A stretch of 64,000 nucleotides of DNA from Candidatus Syntrophocurvum alkaliphilum (GCF_009734445.1 NZ_CP046457.1:2226001-2290000); one strand, 5' to 3'; counted from the stretch's first letter, positions 41,038-50,182 are shown. The notes: generated by a model from the letters alone, not told the origin. Numbers and translations are program-made.

Positions 41038-41263
41038 GATTCTGCTGCAAAAAGTAACTACAACAAACTTAAGGCTGAGCAAACATGTTTATCTAAGTCC
41101 CGAATAGCAAGGCGTGGTGCATAGATCACGGCTAAGTATAGATAAAAATCATTTTAGATAATAAGTGCTAAGCTAAAATGAAGGTAAAGACCGATGAGTG
41201 GCGTGATAAACATGTTTGCTCAGCCGATTCCATACTCTAAGTTTAGCTTTTTGCAGTGGAATC
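41038..41263 (+). repeat. MITE-like intergenic element, copy C
   Basis: A 226-bp copy in the same orientation as copy A. Ends are GATTCTGCTGCAAAAAG and CTTTTTGCAGTGGAATC; inner GCTGAGCAAACATGTTTAT copies are intact on both sides and inverted to one another. It starts 19 bp after the rpsI terminator T-run and occupies most of the 356-bp rpsI-cwlD gap. It differs from copy B by only a handful of bases when reversed. Confidence 0.88.
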
Positions 41264-41331
41264 AAAATTATAAATTTGAGAGTATTAGCATATATAAGTA
41301 AATAATAATTTTTCCTCTAGGAGGGAAATAT

Positions 41332-42090
41332 ATGCGAAGAATCGAAATTTTATATTTTAATAAGAAAAAAGGTGCTATATCTTTAGCGACAGTATTGTTA
41401 ATTGCGCTGTGTTTTGTTGGAGCCAAAATGGGATACCAAGAAGAACGAATGGTTATGGAAGATAGTGCAGTTATATCCTATGCTATTGCCAACAAAGTTA
41501 TAGTAGTAGATGCAGGACATGGTGGTGTTGATCCTGGAGCAATAAGAGGCAATATTGTGGAAAAGGATATAACCCTAGAGATTTCCAAAAAGCTTACCGA
41601 AAAATTGAGTCAAGCAGGTGCATTGGTAATAATGACAAGAGAAACTGAGACTGATGTAATAGGGGAAGAAATATCAGGAAAAATATCAAACAGAAAAAGA
41701 AAAGATTTAGCTCGTAGGGTAGAAAAAGCAGAAGAAGCAAAAGCGGATTTATTTATTAGTATACATACTAACGCAGATGTTAGTTCAAAGTGGCGTGGGG
41801 CCCAAACATTTTATAGTAGTGGTAGTGAAATAAGTAAAATTTATGCAGAAAGTATACAAGAGGAAATGACAAGGATATTAGGCAACACGAATCGAAAAGC
41901 AAAACCAGGTAGTTATTATGTTATGGATAAATCATCTATGCCTACTGTTATAGTTGAAGTTGGATTTATATCTAATCCTCAAGAAGCAAAGTTATTACAA
42001 GATGATGCTTATCAGTCACAGGTTTGTTACTCAATTTTATCAGGGATTGTAAAAGCAGAATTGCAGAAAATGCAAGTAGAAGAAAATTAA
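41332..42090 (+). CDS. cwlD: N-acetylmuramoyl-L-alanine amidase CwlD (germination/sporulation)
   Basis: Zinc amidase of the Amidase_3 family. In spore-formers CwlD, with PdaA, makes muramic-delta-lactam in spore cortex. One N-terminal membrane/signal helix (AISLATVLLIALCFVGAKM, about residues 16-34). Zinc ligands and catalytic residues: DAGHGGVDPGA, the Glu in GNIVEKDITLE, ISIHTNAD and VEVGFISNPQEA. Length 252 aa. Position after rpsI matches the Bacillus arrangement. Other Amidase_3 enzymes are possible, but synteny favours CwlD. Confidence 0.88.
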   Translation: MRRIEILYFNKKKGAISLATVLLIALCFVGAKMGYQEERMVMEDSAVISYAIANKVIVVDAGHGGVDPGAIRGNIVEKDITLEISKKLTEKLSQAGALVIMTRETETDVIGEEISGKISNRKRKDLARRVEKAEEAKADLFISIHTNADVSSKWRGAQTFYSSGSEISKIYAESIQEEMTRILGNTNRKAKPGSYYVMDKSSMPTVIVEVGFISNPQEAKLLQDDAYQSQVCYSILSGIVKAELQKMQVEEN

Positions 42091-42111
42091 AAATAAGGAG
42101 GTAATTTTTAA

Positions 42112-43506
42112 GTGATTAGTTATGCAGCTATAGCTCCTCATCCCCCTCTTTTAATACCTCAAATTGGTGGACAAAACATTAAAGAAGTAGAGAGTACAGT
42201 TAATTCTATGGAAACCATAGCTCAAGATTTAGTAAAAATTTCTCCTGATACAATCGTGTTTATTACACCTCATGGAAATGTCTTTTCAGACTGTGTATCT
42301 TGTTTAACAGATCCAATCCTAGAAGGTAATTTAGCTCAATTTGGAGCGGCTGATATTAAGACTAGTCACAAAAATGACATAGCCTTAATAAGAGAAATAG
42401 GAGAAAATGCCCTTGCCGAAGGGGTTAATGTTATTGGTATAGACCAAGATTTAGCTCGGGGTAAATCCTTAAAATCTAAATTGGATCATGGAATAATGGT
42501 ACCTCTTCATTATGTAGAACAGGCGGGGTTAAAAGAAGTAGCAATAACAGCAATGACATTAGGTTATCTTCCTTTAATGGATTTATACACTATTGGTAGT
42601 GCTATAAAAAAATCTGCTGAAAAACTAAACAGAAAGATAGCAGTTATTGCTTCTGGAGATCTATCACACAGATTAAAAGATAGTGGGCCATATGATTATC
42701 ACCCAGATGGAAAACAGTTTGATATGACATTAAAAAAACATATTGAAAATCAAGATATTCAAAGCATACTTACAATGCCAGAAGAACTAGTTAATAATGC
42801 AGGTGAATGTGGCTATAGGTCTTTAATTATTATGCTAGGTGCATTAGATGGAAGCGAGTATGATTCGCGTGTTTTAAGTTATGAAGGCCCCTTTGGAGTT
42901 GGTTATCTAACAGCTTCATTTATTCCTAAGAAAGAAAGCCATAGCTTATTAGAAAATTTAAAACAAGAATATAAAGAACAAATTAAGGAACAACGTGAAA
43001 GTGAGTCAATGTGTGTTAAATGGGCTAGAACAGTTTTGGAAAATTACATTAAAAATGGTGACAAAGCTAAATTGCCAGAAGAATGGAAAGACCTCGAAAA
43101 AGAAAACAAAGCAGTATTTGTTTCTTTGAAAAAACACCAACAATTAAGAGGTTGTATAGGAACAATAGTTCCTATTCAAGATAATTTAGCAGAAGAAATC
43201 GCCAATAATGCTATTGGTGCAGGCATAAATGATCCGCGATTTTTTCCAGTAGAAGAAAATGAATTAAATGACTTAGTATACTCCGTTGATGTTTTAACTG
43301 ATTCAGAACCATGTGAGAAAAACCAATTAGATCCTAAAAAATATGGTGTAATAGTGACTCAAGGTAATAAGCGGGGTCTTTTACTACCTGATTTAGAGGG
43401 AATAGATACTGTTGAACAACAATTATCAATAGCACTAGAAAAAGCAGGAATAGCTCCGGATTCCGATTATAAAATAGAAAGGTTTGAGGTTAAGCGCTAT
43501 ACATAA
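42112..43506 (+). CDS. amrB-amrA: AmmeMemoRadiSam fusion protein: MEMO-like (AmrB) + AMMECR1 (AmrA)
   Basis: A 464-aa two-domain protein. Residues 1-270 are MEMO/class III extradiol-dioxygenase-like: YAAIAPHPPLLIPQIGGQ with two metal-type histidine positions, FITPHGNVFSD, SGDLSHRL and the C-terminal FGVGYLTASF. Residues 290-464 are AMMECR1: the signature LRGCIGTIVPIQ near 345, NDPRFFPV and SVDVLTDSEPC. The radical-SAM partner follows 15 bp downstream. The three-part set is widespread in anaerobes, but its reaction is not settled. GTG start after AAGGAGG. The functional role is unknown. Confidence 0.88.
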   Translation: MISYAAIAPHPPLLIPQIGGQNIKEVESTVNSMETIAQDLVKISPDTIVFITPHGNVFSDCVSCLTDPILEGNLAQFGAADIKTSHKNDIALIREIGENALAEGVNVIGIDQDLARGKSLKSKLDHGIMVPLHYVEQAGLKEVAITAMTLGYLPLMDLYTIGSAIKKSAEKLNRKIAVIASGDLSHRLKDSGPYDYHPDGKQFDMTLKKHIENQDIQSILTMPEELVNNAGECGYRSLIIMLGALDGSEYDSRVLSYEGPFGVGYLTASFIPKKESHSLLENLKQEYKEQIKEQRESESMCVKWARTVLENYIKNGDKAKLPEEWKDLEKENKAVFVSLKKHQQLRGCIGTIVPIQDNLAEEIANNAIGAGINDPRFFPVEENELNDLVYSVDVLTDSEPCEKNQLDPKKYGVIVTQGNKRGLLLPDLEGIDTVEQQLSIALEKAGIAPDSDYKIERFEVKRYT

Positions 43507-43521
43507 GGGTGGAGTGGTTAA

Positions 43522-44520
43522 ATGTCATATGAAAAAGAAGCTCTATACTATAATAGTTTAAGTAACAAAGAAGTTAAATGTTCTTTATGTCCACATAATT
43601 GTAATATAAAAGAAGACAAGTTAGGGCTATGTAGAGTCAGATACAATAACAATGGCATACTTTACTCTTTAAGTTACGGAAAAACAACTGCATTAGCTGT
43701 TGATCCAATTGAAAAGAAACCACTATATCACTTTTATCCAAATAGTACTATCCTTTCTGTTGGTAGTTTTGGATGTAATTTATCATGTGGTTTTTGTCAA
43801 AACTATAGAATTGCTCATTCCCAACCAGATTATAAATATATAAGTCCAGAGTTACTTTGCAATATAGCAGAAGATGCTAAACAAACTGGTTCGGTAGGAG
43901 TTGCTTTTACATATAATGAACCATCCATTTGGTATGAGTATATATATGATACAGCGAAACTATTAAAAAAGAATGATATCAAAACAGTATTAGTAACTAA
44001 TGGTTATATAGAACTTGAACCTTTAAAAGATTTAATTCCATACATTGATGCAATGAATATTGATGTAAAGGCATTTACGGAATCATTTTATAAAAAGAAC
44101 TGTAAAGGGAAATTAAATGATGTCAAAAGAACTGTTGAATTCTGTTCTAAAAAAACACACATAGAAATAACTACACTATTAATACCTAGTGAAAATGATA
44201 GTTCAAAAGAAATAACAGATTTAGTATCATGGATATCTTCAATAAATAGCGATATACCTATTCATTTATCGCGTTACTTTCCTGCGTTTAAATTTAAACA
44301 ACACCCAACTCCAGAAAATACAATGTATCTAGCTAAAGAAATAGCTAGTAAATACTTAGCATTTGTTTATATGGGAAATATTCCAGGAATAGACAACAAC
44401 ACTTATTGCAAGATTTGTCAAAACCTAGTCATAAACAGAAATAATTATGAGGTTAATGTAAGGGGTATTCAAAATAATTCATGTAAAGAATGTGGCAATC
44501 CAATAAATATAGCAATGTAA
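43522..44520 (+). CDS. amrS: AmmeMemoRadiSam radical-SAM protein AmrS
   Basis: Radical SAM enzyme of 332 aa. The 4Fe-4S cluster motif CxxxCxxC is in SFGCNLSCGFCQNYRIAHS near residue 80. The N-terminal cysteines CSLCPHNCNIKEDKLGLC and the C-terminal pairs CKIC and CKECGNP suggest extra metal sites. It also has TYNEPSIWYEY, typical of this PflA-like group. It lies in the same transcript as the AmrB-AmrA fusion. Substrate unknown. Confidence 0.9.
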   Translation: MSYEKEALYYNSLSNKEVKCSLCPHNCNIKEDKLGLCRVRYNNNGILYSLSYGKTTALAVDPIEKKPLYHFYPNSTILSVGSFGCNLSCGFCQNYRIAHSQPDYKYISPELLCNIAEDAKQTGSVGVAFTYNEPSIWYEYIYDTAKLLKKNDIKTVLVTNGYIELEPLKDLIPYIDAMNIDVKAFTESFYKKNCKGKLNDVKRTVEFCSKKTHIEITTLLIPSENDSSKEITDLVSWISSINSDIPIHLSRYFPAFKFKQHPTPENTMYLAKEIASKYLAFVYMGNIPGIDNNTYCKICQNLVINRNNYEVNVRGIQNNSCKECGNPINIAM

Positions 44521-44522
44521 AG

Positions 44523-44587
44523 TGGGAAGGGAAATAAAGATCCCTTCCCATCTATATGAAAGCTGGTGGGGGAAAACCCACCAAGCT
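44523..44587 (+). terminator. Paired stem-loops after amrS
   Basis: TGGGAAGGGA/TCCCTTCCCA (44523-44532 with 44541-44550) and then AGC-TGGTGGG/CCCACCA-AGCT (44561-44587). Both are stable and GC-rich, but no T-run follows, so they are likely an mRNA end or a bidirectional block rather than classical terminators. Confidence 0.55.
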
Positions 44588-44733
44588 GTTCACTCTTCTC
44601 ACACAATATATTACCCATAATAAACAATATTAATACGAACATAATTATGTGACAAAATAATAAATTAAAAAGTTATTTTTTCTAATAGGTTAGTACATAG
44701 ATAAATTGCAGTAGAAATAAGTACAAAAAAATA

Positions 44734-44775
44734 GGTCGGTTTATTGTTTTGCGTTAATGAAACAATAAACCGACC
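44734..44775 (+). repeat. Perfect 16-bp inverted repeat upstream of the hydrolase gene
   Basis: GGTCGGTTTATTGTTT (44734-44749) is matched exactly by AAACAATAAACCGACC (44760-44775) around a 10-nt loop. On the minus strand a run of seven T follows, so it could end minus-strand transcripts; on the plus strand it stands 37 bp before the start codon of the next gene and could be an operator or leader hairpin. Confidence 0.7.
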
Positions 44776-44812
44776 CTTTGCATATTTGGTATTATATTTA
44801 TGAGGTGATTTC

Positions 44813-45481
44813 ATGGATATAAAAAAAATAAGGCTAGGAGTTACTAATATATATTTAATTAAGGGTAATAATGGATATGTTATGATTGATACTGGGGAAC
44901 CAAGAAAAGAAAAGAAGTTTTTCAAAGCACTTAACCGCTTAAATATTAAGCCCCAAGACATAAAGCTAATAATAATAACTCATTGTCATTTTGACCATGT
45001 AGGTAGTTTGGCTGCAATTAAGGATGTAATTAATAGTCCAATACTAATACATCCTTTAGAAGCTAAAACAGTTGAAAATGCAGATGTAATAATTCCTCCC
45101 GGAACTGATATAATAGGTAAAATTTTAGGTGCAGTAGGAAAGAAGTTAACGTGGTTTTTGGCCTTTAAAGGAATAAAAGCTGAAAAATTATATCAAGATG
45201 AATATGACCTATCCACATATGGCATAAATGCAAAGGTTATAAATACTCCTGGTCATACCAATGGTTCATTATCAATTATATTCAATGATGGAAGAGCAAT
45301 AGTTGGGGATTTAGCTATGAACTATCCGTTACATAGCAAATTTCCTATTTTTGCAGAAGAGCCGGATAAAGTTTATGAATCGTGGAAAACTCTTATAGAA
45401 AAAGGTGTCAAAAAAATTTATCCTGCGCACGGAAATAGTTTCGATAGTATCGAGATAGTAAGGCTACTAGGAAAAAAATAA
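44813..45481 (+). CDS. Metallo-beta-lactamase-fold hydrolase
   Basis: 222-aa MBL-fold protein, glyoxalase II-like. Metal ligands in order: THCHFDHVGS (HxHxDH) near residue 59, the His in NTPGHTNGSLSI, the Asp in GRAIVGDLAMN and the His in YPAHG near residue 203. Substrate unknown; the family includes hydroxyacylglutathione hydrolases, lactonases and flavodiiron relatives. ATG start after ATGAGGTG. It stands alone between a perfect inverted repeat and a terminator. Confidence 0.85.
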   Translation: MDIKKIRLGVTNIYLIKGNNGYVMIDTGEPRKEKKFFKALNRLNIKPQDIKLIIITHCHFDHVGSLAAIKDVINSPILIHPLEAKTVENADVIIPPGTDIIGKILGAVGKKLTWFLAFKGIKAEKLYQDEYDLSTYGINAKVINTPGHTNGSLSIIFNDGRAIVGDLAMNYPLHSKFPIFAEEPDKVYESWKTLIEKGVKKIYPAHGNSFDSIEIVRLLGKK

Positions 45482-45492
45482 ACCAATATCGA

Positions 45493-45519
45493 AAACCAGG
45501 TGCAGGTCACCTGTTTTTT
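45493..45519 (+). terminator. Terminator after the MBL-fold gene
   Basis: CAGGTG (45497-45502) with CACCTG (45508-45513) around CAGGT, flanked by AAAA and a six-T run. A weaker second hairpin, ACTAG/CTAGT at 45561-45580, is also followed by T-rich sequence. Confidence 0.8.
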
Positions 45520-45614
45520 GATGCTTATTTTCAAATCCATAATCAAGTAATATTACAACCACTAGTTTAGATCAGCTAGTTTTTATTAGAATAACATACT
45601 ACAAGTAAAACCCA

Positions 45615-45650
45615 TTGTGTTTTTATACATCCAAATGTATAATTATAAAT
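45615..45650 (+). promoter_or_regulatory. Promoter and operator of the arg operon
   Basis: -35 TTGTGT (45615-45620), 17-bp spacer and perfect -10 TATAAT (45638-45643). A perfect 8-bp inverted repeat TTATACAT-N4-ATGTATAA (45623-45642) fills the spacer and overlaps the -10, which is an ideal repressor site. ArgR is the expected regulator of this operon, but the sequence only loosely resembles the Bacillus or E. coli ARG box. A gene for the repressor is not in the window. Confidence 0.65.
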
Positions 45651-45673
45651 GAAGATTCAAAGGAGGAAATAAA

Positions 45674-46711
45674 ATGTTTAAGGTTGGAATTATAGGAGAT
45701 GGCTATACAGCAGCCGATTTATTAAGATTATTAACAAGGCATGATTATATAGAGCCTGTTTACATATCATCAACAGAGAATATAGGTAAAAAAATATATG
45801 AATTATATCCTAACCTTATAGGTTTTAGCAATTTAACATGTGAAAAAACAAATATTGATAAAGTTAAGGAAGTTTGTGATGCAGTATTTTTAGCTTTACC
45901 TCATGGACTCTCAGTGCCAATGGTAAGAGATTTATCCAAGGCTAATATAAAGTGTGTAGATTTAGGTGCCGATTTTAGGTTAAAAGATTCGTCTATATAT
46001 GAGAAATATTATGATATGGTACATGAATCACCAGAAATGCTAACAGATGCAGTTTATGGTTTGCCGGAACTATATCGAGAACAAATAAAAAAGGCTCAAA
46101 TAGTTGCTAATCCAGGTTGTTTTCCTACAGGAGCCATAGTGCCTTTAGCACCGCTTTTGCAGGCTGGTGTAATTGAAAATGAAGGTATAATTATAGATTC
46201 TAAAAGTGGTGTATCAGGGGCTGGAAGAACACCTAAAACAGCTAGCCATTTTTGTGAGGTTAATGAAGGATTAAAAGCATATGGGGTGGGAACACATAGA
46301 CATAGTCCAGAAATAGCACAAGAACTTAAATTTGCGGCAGGCAATAAAACACAGCTAATATTTACACCACACTTAGTACCTATGAACAGGGGGATTTTAA
46401 CAACGGCTTATAGCCGTATAAGGTCTGGTATTAATCCTTCTAAAATTAGGCAATTAATAGAGGATAAATATAACAATGAGTATTTTATAAGAATACTACC
46501 AGAAGGTGTATTTCCTAATACTAAATGGGTTTATGGAACCAACTTTATAGACATTGGAATATATGTAGATAATGAAACTGGCCAAGCCATAATAGTTTCA
46601 GCAATAGATAATCTAACAAAAGGAGCATCAGGGCAAGCAATACAAAACCTAAACCTAATGTTAGGGCTTAAAGAGAATGAAGGGTTAAAGCTAGTAGGAC
46701 TTCATCCGTAG
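45674..46711 (+). CDS. argC: N-acetyl-gamma-glutamyl-phosphate reductase
   Basis: Third step of arginine synthesis: NADPH reduction of N-acetylglutamyl phosphate to the semialdehyde. N-terminal nucleotide-binding GIIGDGYTAADLLRLL, catalytic Cys in VANPGCFPTGAIVPL near residue 149, SKSGVSGAGR and the His in THRHSPEI. Length 345 aa. GGAGGAAATAAA precedes the ATG. First gene of argCJBDF. Confidence 0.96.
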   Translation: MFKVGIIGDGYTAADLLRLLTRHDYIEPVYISSTENIGKKIYELYPNLIGFSNLTCEKTNIDKVKEVCDAVFLALPHGLSVPMVRDLSKANIKCVDLGADFRLKDSSIYEKYYDMVHESPEMLTDAVYGLPELYREQIKKAQIVANPGCFPTGAIVPLAPLLQAGVIENEGIIIDSKSGVSGAGRTPKTASHFCEVNEGLKAYGVGTHRHSPEIAQELKFAAGNKTQLIFTPHLVPMNRGILTTAYSRIRSGINPSKIRQLIEDKYNNEYFIRILPEGVFPNTKWVYGTNFIDIGIYVDNETGQAIIVSAIDNLTKGASGQAIQNLNLMLGLKENEGLKLVGLHP

Positions 46712-46717
46712 GAATTT

Positions 46718-46836
46718 TTAATTTTTAATTCATAATTCTTAATTAAGGAAGGAAAGCAAAGCTTTCCGTATATTTAATATAAAAGGGAAACTTAGTTTCC
46801 CTACAATAATTAAAAATTAAAAATTCACAATTAATA
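46718..46836 (+). repeat. Double-hairpin repeat with terminal inverted repeats, copy 2
   Basis: The argC-argJ gap holds GGAAAGC-aaa-GCTTTCC (46751-46767) and GGGAAAC-tta-GTTTCCC (46785-46801). These are flanked by exact AT-rich inverted repeats (AATTTTTAATTTTTAATT on the left, AATTAAAAATTAAAAATT on the right). The inner hairpins match those after rpoC (16413-16466). It looks like a small insertion between two genes of one operon. Confidence 0.7.
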
Positions 46837-46867
46837 ATTTATACAGTTGTAGTTGGAGGTATAGATA

Positions 46868-48073
46868 ATGAAGATTATAGAGGGTTCTGTTACTGCTCCA
46901 GAAGGTTTTATAGCCCAAGGGGTTTGTGCAGAAATAAAAAAGCAGGATAAAAAAGATGTAGCTATTATATATTCAGAAGATAAATGTACTGCAGCAGGAG
47001 TTTTTACTAAAAATAAAGTTAGGGCTTCATGTGTTGATATAAGTAGATTTCATCTTCAGGATGGACATGCCCAAGCCATTGTTGTTAACAGTGGAAATGC
47101 AAATGCATGTACAGGAGAGCAAGGTGTTGCAGATACAGTTCGTATGGCCGAACTTACCGCACAATTACTTGATATTGGAATCAATGACATTATAATAGCA
47201 TCAACTGGTGTTATTGGTGTATCAATGCCAATGGATAAAATTGAAGGTGGTATTAGAGATGCAGCTAATAACTTATCTAAAGAGGGAGCACAAAATACAG
47301 CATGTGCAATAATGACTACTGATTTAGTAAAAAAAGAAATTGCGGTTGAAATCGAAATAGACGGTATACCGATAAAAATTGGGGCAATAGCGAAAGGTTC
47401 TGGCATGATACATCCTAATATGGCGACAATGCTAGGCTTCATAACAACAGATGCTGATATAAACAGCACTTGTTTACAAAAATTGGCAAAAGATAGTTGT
47501 GACCTATCTTACAATATGATAAGCGTTGATGGTGATACATCTACAAATGATATGGCCATCATAATGGCTAATGGCAGAGCGGGTAATAATCGAATCGAAA
47601 ATGAAAATTCTAAAGAGTACCATATTTTTAAAAAAGCTCTAGACTATGTAAACATTACACTAGCTAAACAAATCGCTCGTGATGGAGAAGGGGCTACTAG
47701 AGTAATCGAAGTTCAAGTAGCAAATGCTCCTAATGAAATTACGGCACGTACTATAGGTAGGTCTATTACCACCTCAAGCTTAGTAAAATCAGCTATTTTT
47801 GGGGAAGATGCTAACTGGGGACGTATCATAGCTGCTGCTGGTTATTCAGGTGCGGATTTTGATCCCTCTAAAACTGACATATATCTTGGGAATGAAAAAA
47901 TGGCTTCTAATGGCATGGGATTGGTTTTTGATGAAGATAAAGCTCGACAAGAGCTACAAAAAGATACCGTAATTATTAAAGTAGACTTAAAACAGGGTAA
48001 TGAAAATGCTACAGCCTGGGGTTGTGATCTTTCATATGATTATGTGCGTATTAATGCAGCATATAGAACTTAA
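46868..48073 (+). CDS. argJ: Bifunctional ornithine acetyltransferase / N-acetylglutamate synthase
   Basis: Transfers acetyl between N-acetylornithine and glutamate (cyclic arginine route), and may also use acetyl-CoA. Self-cleaves at KGSGMIHPNMA|TMLGF, where Thr becomes the N-terminal nucleophile of the beta chain (about residue 189). Other motifs: VVNSGNANACTGEQG and SSLVKSAIFGEDANWGRIIA. Length 401 aa. Its presence explains the lack of argA and argE here. Whether it is mono- or bifunctional cannot be told from sequence. Confidence 0.95.
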   Translation: MKIIEGSVTAPEGFIAQGVCAEIKKQDKKDVAIIYSEDKCTAAGVFTKNKVRASCVDISRFHLQDGHAQAIVVNSGNANACTGEQGVADTVRMAELTAQLLDIGINDIIIASTGVIGVSMPMDKIEGGIRDAANNLSKEGAQNTACAIMTTDLVKKEIAVEIEIDGIPIKIGAIAKGSGMIHPNMATMLGFITTDADINSTCLQKLAKDSCDLSYNMISVDGDTSTNDMAIIMANGRAGNNRIENENSKEYHIFKKALDYVNITLAKQIARDGEGATRVIEVQVANAPNEITARTIGRSITTSSLVKSAIFGEDANWGRIIAAAGYSGADFDPSKTDIYLGNEKMASNGMGLVFDEDKARQELQKDTVIIKVDLKQGNENATAWGCDLSYDYVRINAAYRT

Positions 48074-48101
48074 TCACCTTACTTAAGGGGAGGAAAATAT
48101 T

Positions 48102-48965
48102 GTGATATTAACAGCTATGGAAAAAGCAGAAATATTAGTTGAGGCTTTACCATATATAAAAGAATTTTACGGTAAAAGGGTTGTAATAAAATATGGTGGT
48201 GCTGCTATGCTAGACTGTGACCTTAAAGAAAAGGTTATGCAAGATATAGTACTTATGAAATATGTAGGCATGCACCCTATTATTGTACATGGTGGTGGTC
48301 CAGAAATAACTAATATGCTAACTAGAGTAGAAATTGAAACAAATTTTGTTGACGGACTTAGAGTAACCAATAAAGATACAATGGAAATTGTAGAAATGGT
48401 GCTTGGAGGAAAAGTAAACAAAGAAATAGTTAGTGGTATTAATGCTAGTGGTGGTAAAGCGGTAGGTATTACAGGTAAAGATGCAAGGCTTATAGAGGCT
48501 GTACCCGTAGATTCAAGTGGTCAATTAGGATTTGTAGGTGAGGTTAAAAATATTAATGCAGAGATTGTGGAAACAATAATACAAAATGGCTATATACCTG
48601 TTATAGCTCCAATTGGCATAGATAATGAATGCCAAAGCTATAATATAAATGCTGATTTTGTAGCTGCAGCTATAGCGGTAGCAATGAAAGCGGACAAATT
48701 AGTACTTTTAACAGATGTGCCTGGTCTGTTAAAAGATAAAGATGATATAGAAAGCATAATATCAGTACTTAAAATAAGTGAAGTTTCAAAATATATTGAA
48801 GCAGGAATCATTGCAGGTGGAATGATTCCTAAAATTAAATGTTGTGTAGAATCAGTAACTGGAGGAGTAGGCAGAACTCATATAATAGATGGGAGAGTTG
48901 CCCATGCTATACTGCTAGAGATATTTACTAATAAAGGTATAGGTACAATGGTTGTAAATGAATAA
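48102..48965 (+). CDS. argB: Acetylglutamate kinase
   Basis: Phosphorylates N-acetylglutamate. Amino-acid-kinase fold: [10 protein letters not shown] and [15 protein letters not shown] in the first 70 residues, GGKVNKEIV and C-terminal [20 protein letters not shown], with the feedback-type region. Length 287 aa. GTG 48102 follows AGGGGAGG; ATG 48117 is an alternative. Feedback inhibition by arginine is typical in cyclic-pathway organisms. Confidence 0.95.
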   Translation: MILTAMEKAEILVEALPYIKEFYGKRVVIKYGGAAMLDCDLKEKVMQDIVLMKYVGMHPIIVHGGGPEITNMLTRVEIETNFVDGLRVTNKDTMEIVEMVLGGKVNKEIVSGINASGGKAVGITGKDARLIEAVPVDSSGQLGFVGEVKNINAEIVETIIQNGYIPVIAPIGIDNECQSYNINADFVAAAIAVAMKADKLVLLTDVPGLLKDKDDIESIISVLKISEVSKYIEAGIIAGGMIPKIKCCVESVTGGVGRTHIIDGRVAHAILLEIFTNKGIGTMVVNE

Positions 48966-48982
48966 ACAGGGAGGCTTAATCA

Positions 48983-50170
48983 ATGACTAATAAAGATATA
49001 ATGGATAAAGGACAGCAATATGTAATGAATACCTATGGTCGCTTTCCTATAACTATGGTTAAGGGAGAAGGGGCATACTTATGGGATGTTGATGGAAAAC
49101 AATATTTAGATTTTGTTGGTGGGATAGCAGTTTGTTCATTAGGACACTGCAATAATGATCTACAAAAGGTTTTAAAAGAACAAGCTACTAAATTATGGCA
49201 TACTTCTAATTTATATTGGATAAAACCACAGGTAGAGCTGGCTGAAAAGCTAGTTAATCTATCAGGGATGGGAAAAGCATTTTTTTGTAACAGTGGAGCA
49301 GAAGCAAATGAAGCAGCTATTAAACTAGCGCGTAAATATTTTTACCGAAAAAAAGAAGGAAACAAAAACGAAATAGTGGTATTTAACAATTCCTTTCATG
49401 GAAGAACATTAGCTACTGTTACAGCAACAGGACAGCCAAAATACCAAGAGGGCTTTGCACCTTTACCTACAGGCTTTGCTTATGCAGAGTTTAATAACAT
49501 AGATTCGGTTAAAAATGTAGTTAATGAAAATACATGTGCAATAATGGTTGAAGCTATACAAGGTGAAGGTGGAATTACACCAGCAGACTTAAACTTTTTA
49601 CAAGAAATAAGGAAAATTTGCGATCAACAGAATTTATTATTAATATTTGATGAGGTTCAAACAGGAATAGGTAGAACAGGTGAATTTTTTAGTTATCAGA
49701 CATACGGTGTTACTCCAGACATAATAACACTAGCTAAAGGACTAGGAGGAGGTTTTCCAATTGGTGCAATGTTAGCTACAGATGATGCAGCTAATGGTTT
49801 TGCTCCAGGTGATCATGCATCAACCTTTGGAGGTAATTATTTGGCTACAGTAGTAGCAAATGAGGTGGTAGATACAATAAGTGAACAGCAATTTCTTGAT
49901 AATGTTGATAAAGCCGCAGAGCAACTTTTCAAAGGGATAAATGAATTAAATGATAGTAGAATAAAGAACATTAGAGGAAAGGGTCTAATGCTTGGAATTG
50001 AGTTTGATACAGAGGTTAAAGATCTTATTAGTATATGCATGAATAAAGGTCTTCTTTTGATAGGTGCTGGTACTCATGTATTACGCTTTGTACCACCTTT
50101 AAATATAAAATCGTTGGAGATAACACAAGCTGTTTCTATATTAAAAGAAGCTTTAAAGGAATGGAATTAA
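48983..50170 (+). CDS. argD: Acetylornithine aminotransferase
   Basis: PLP enzyme converting N-acetylglutamate semialdehyde to N-acetylornithine. Features: VDGKQYLDFVGGIAVCSLGH, FCNSGAEANEAAIKLARKY, DEVQTGIGRTG and the PLP lysine in TLAKGLGGGFPIGAML near residue 253. Length 395 aa. AGGGAGG precedes the ATG, 18 bp after argB. Confidence 0.95.
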   Translation: MTNKDIMDKGQQYVMNTYGRFPITMVKGEGAYLWDVDGKQYLDFVGGIAVCSLGHCNNDLQKVLKEQATKLWHTSNLYWIKPQVELAEKLVNLSGMGKAFFCNSGAEANEAAIKLARKYFYRKKEGNKNEIVVFNNSFHGRTLATVTATGQPKYQEGFAPLPTGFAYAEFNNIDSVKNVVNENTCAIMVEAIQGEGGITPADLNFLQEIRKICDQQNLLLIFDEVQTGIGRTGEFFSYQTYGVTPDIITLAKGLGGGFPIGAMLATDDAANGFAPGDHASTFGGNYLATVVANEVVDTISEQQFLDNVDKAAEQLFKGINELNDSRIKNIRGKGLMLGIEFDTEVKDLISICMNKGLLLIGAGTHVLRFVPPLNIKSLEITQAVSILKEALKEWN

Positions 50171-50182
50171 GGGGAGTGAACA

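Noticed and set aside
45482-45673. T-box leader before argC
   Set aside because: No T-box-like sequence (AGGGTGGNACCGCG) and no specifier stem; a simple promoter-operator explains the region better.
47056-47469. 137-codon minus-strand frame inside argJ
   Set aside because: Antisense shadow of argJ; its composition follows the codon positions of the real gene.
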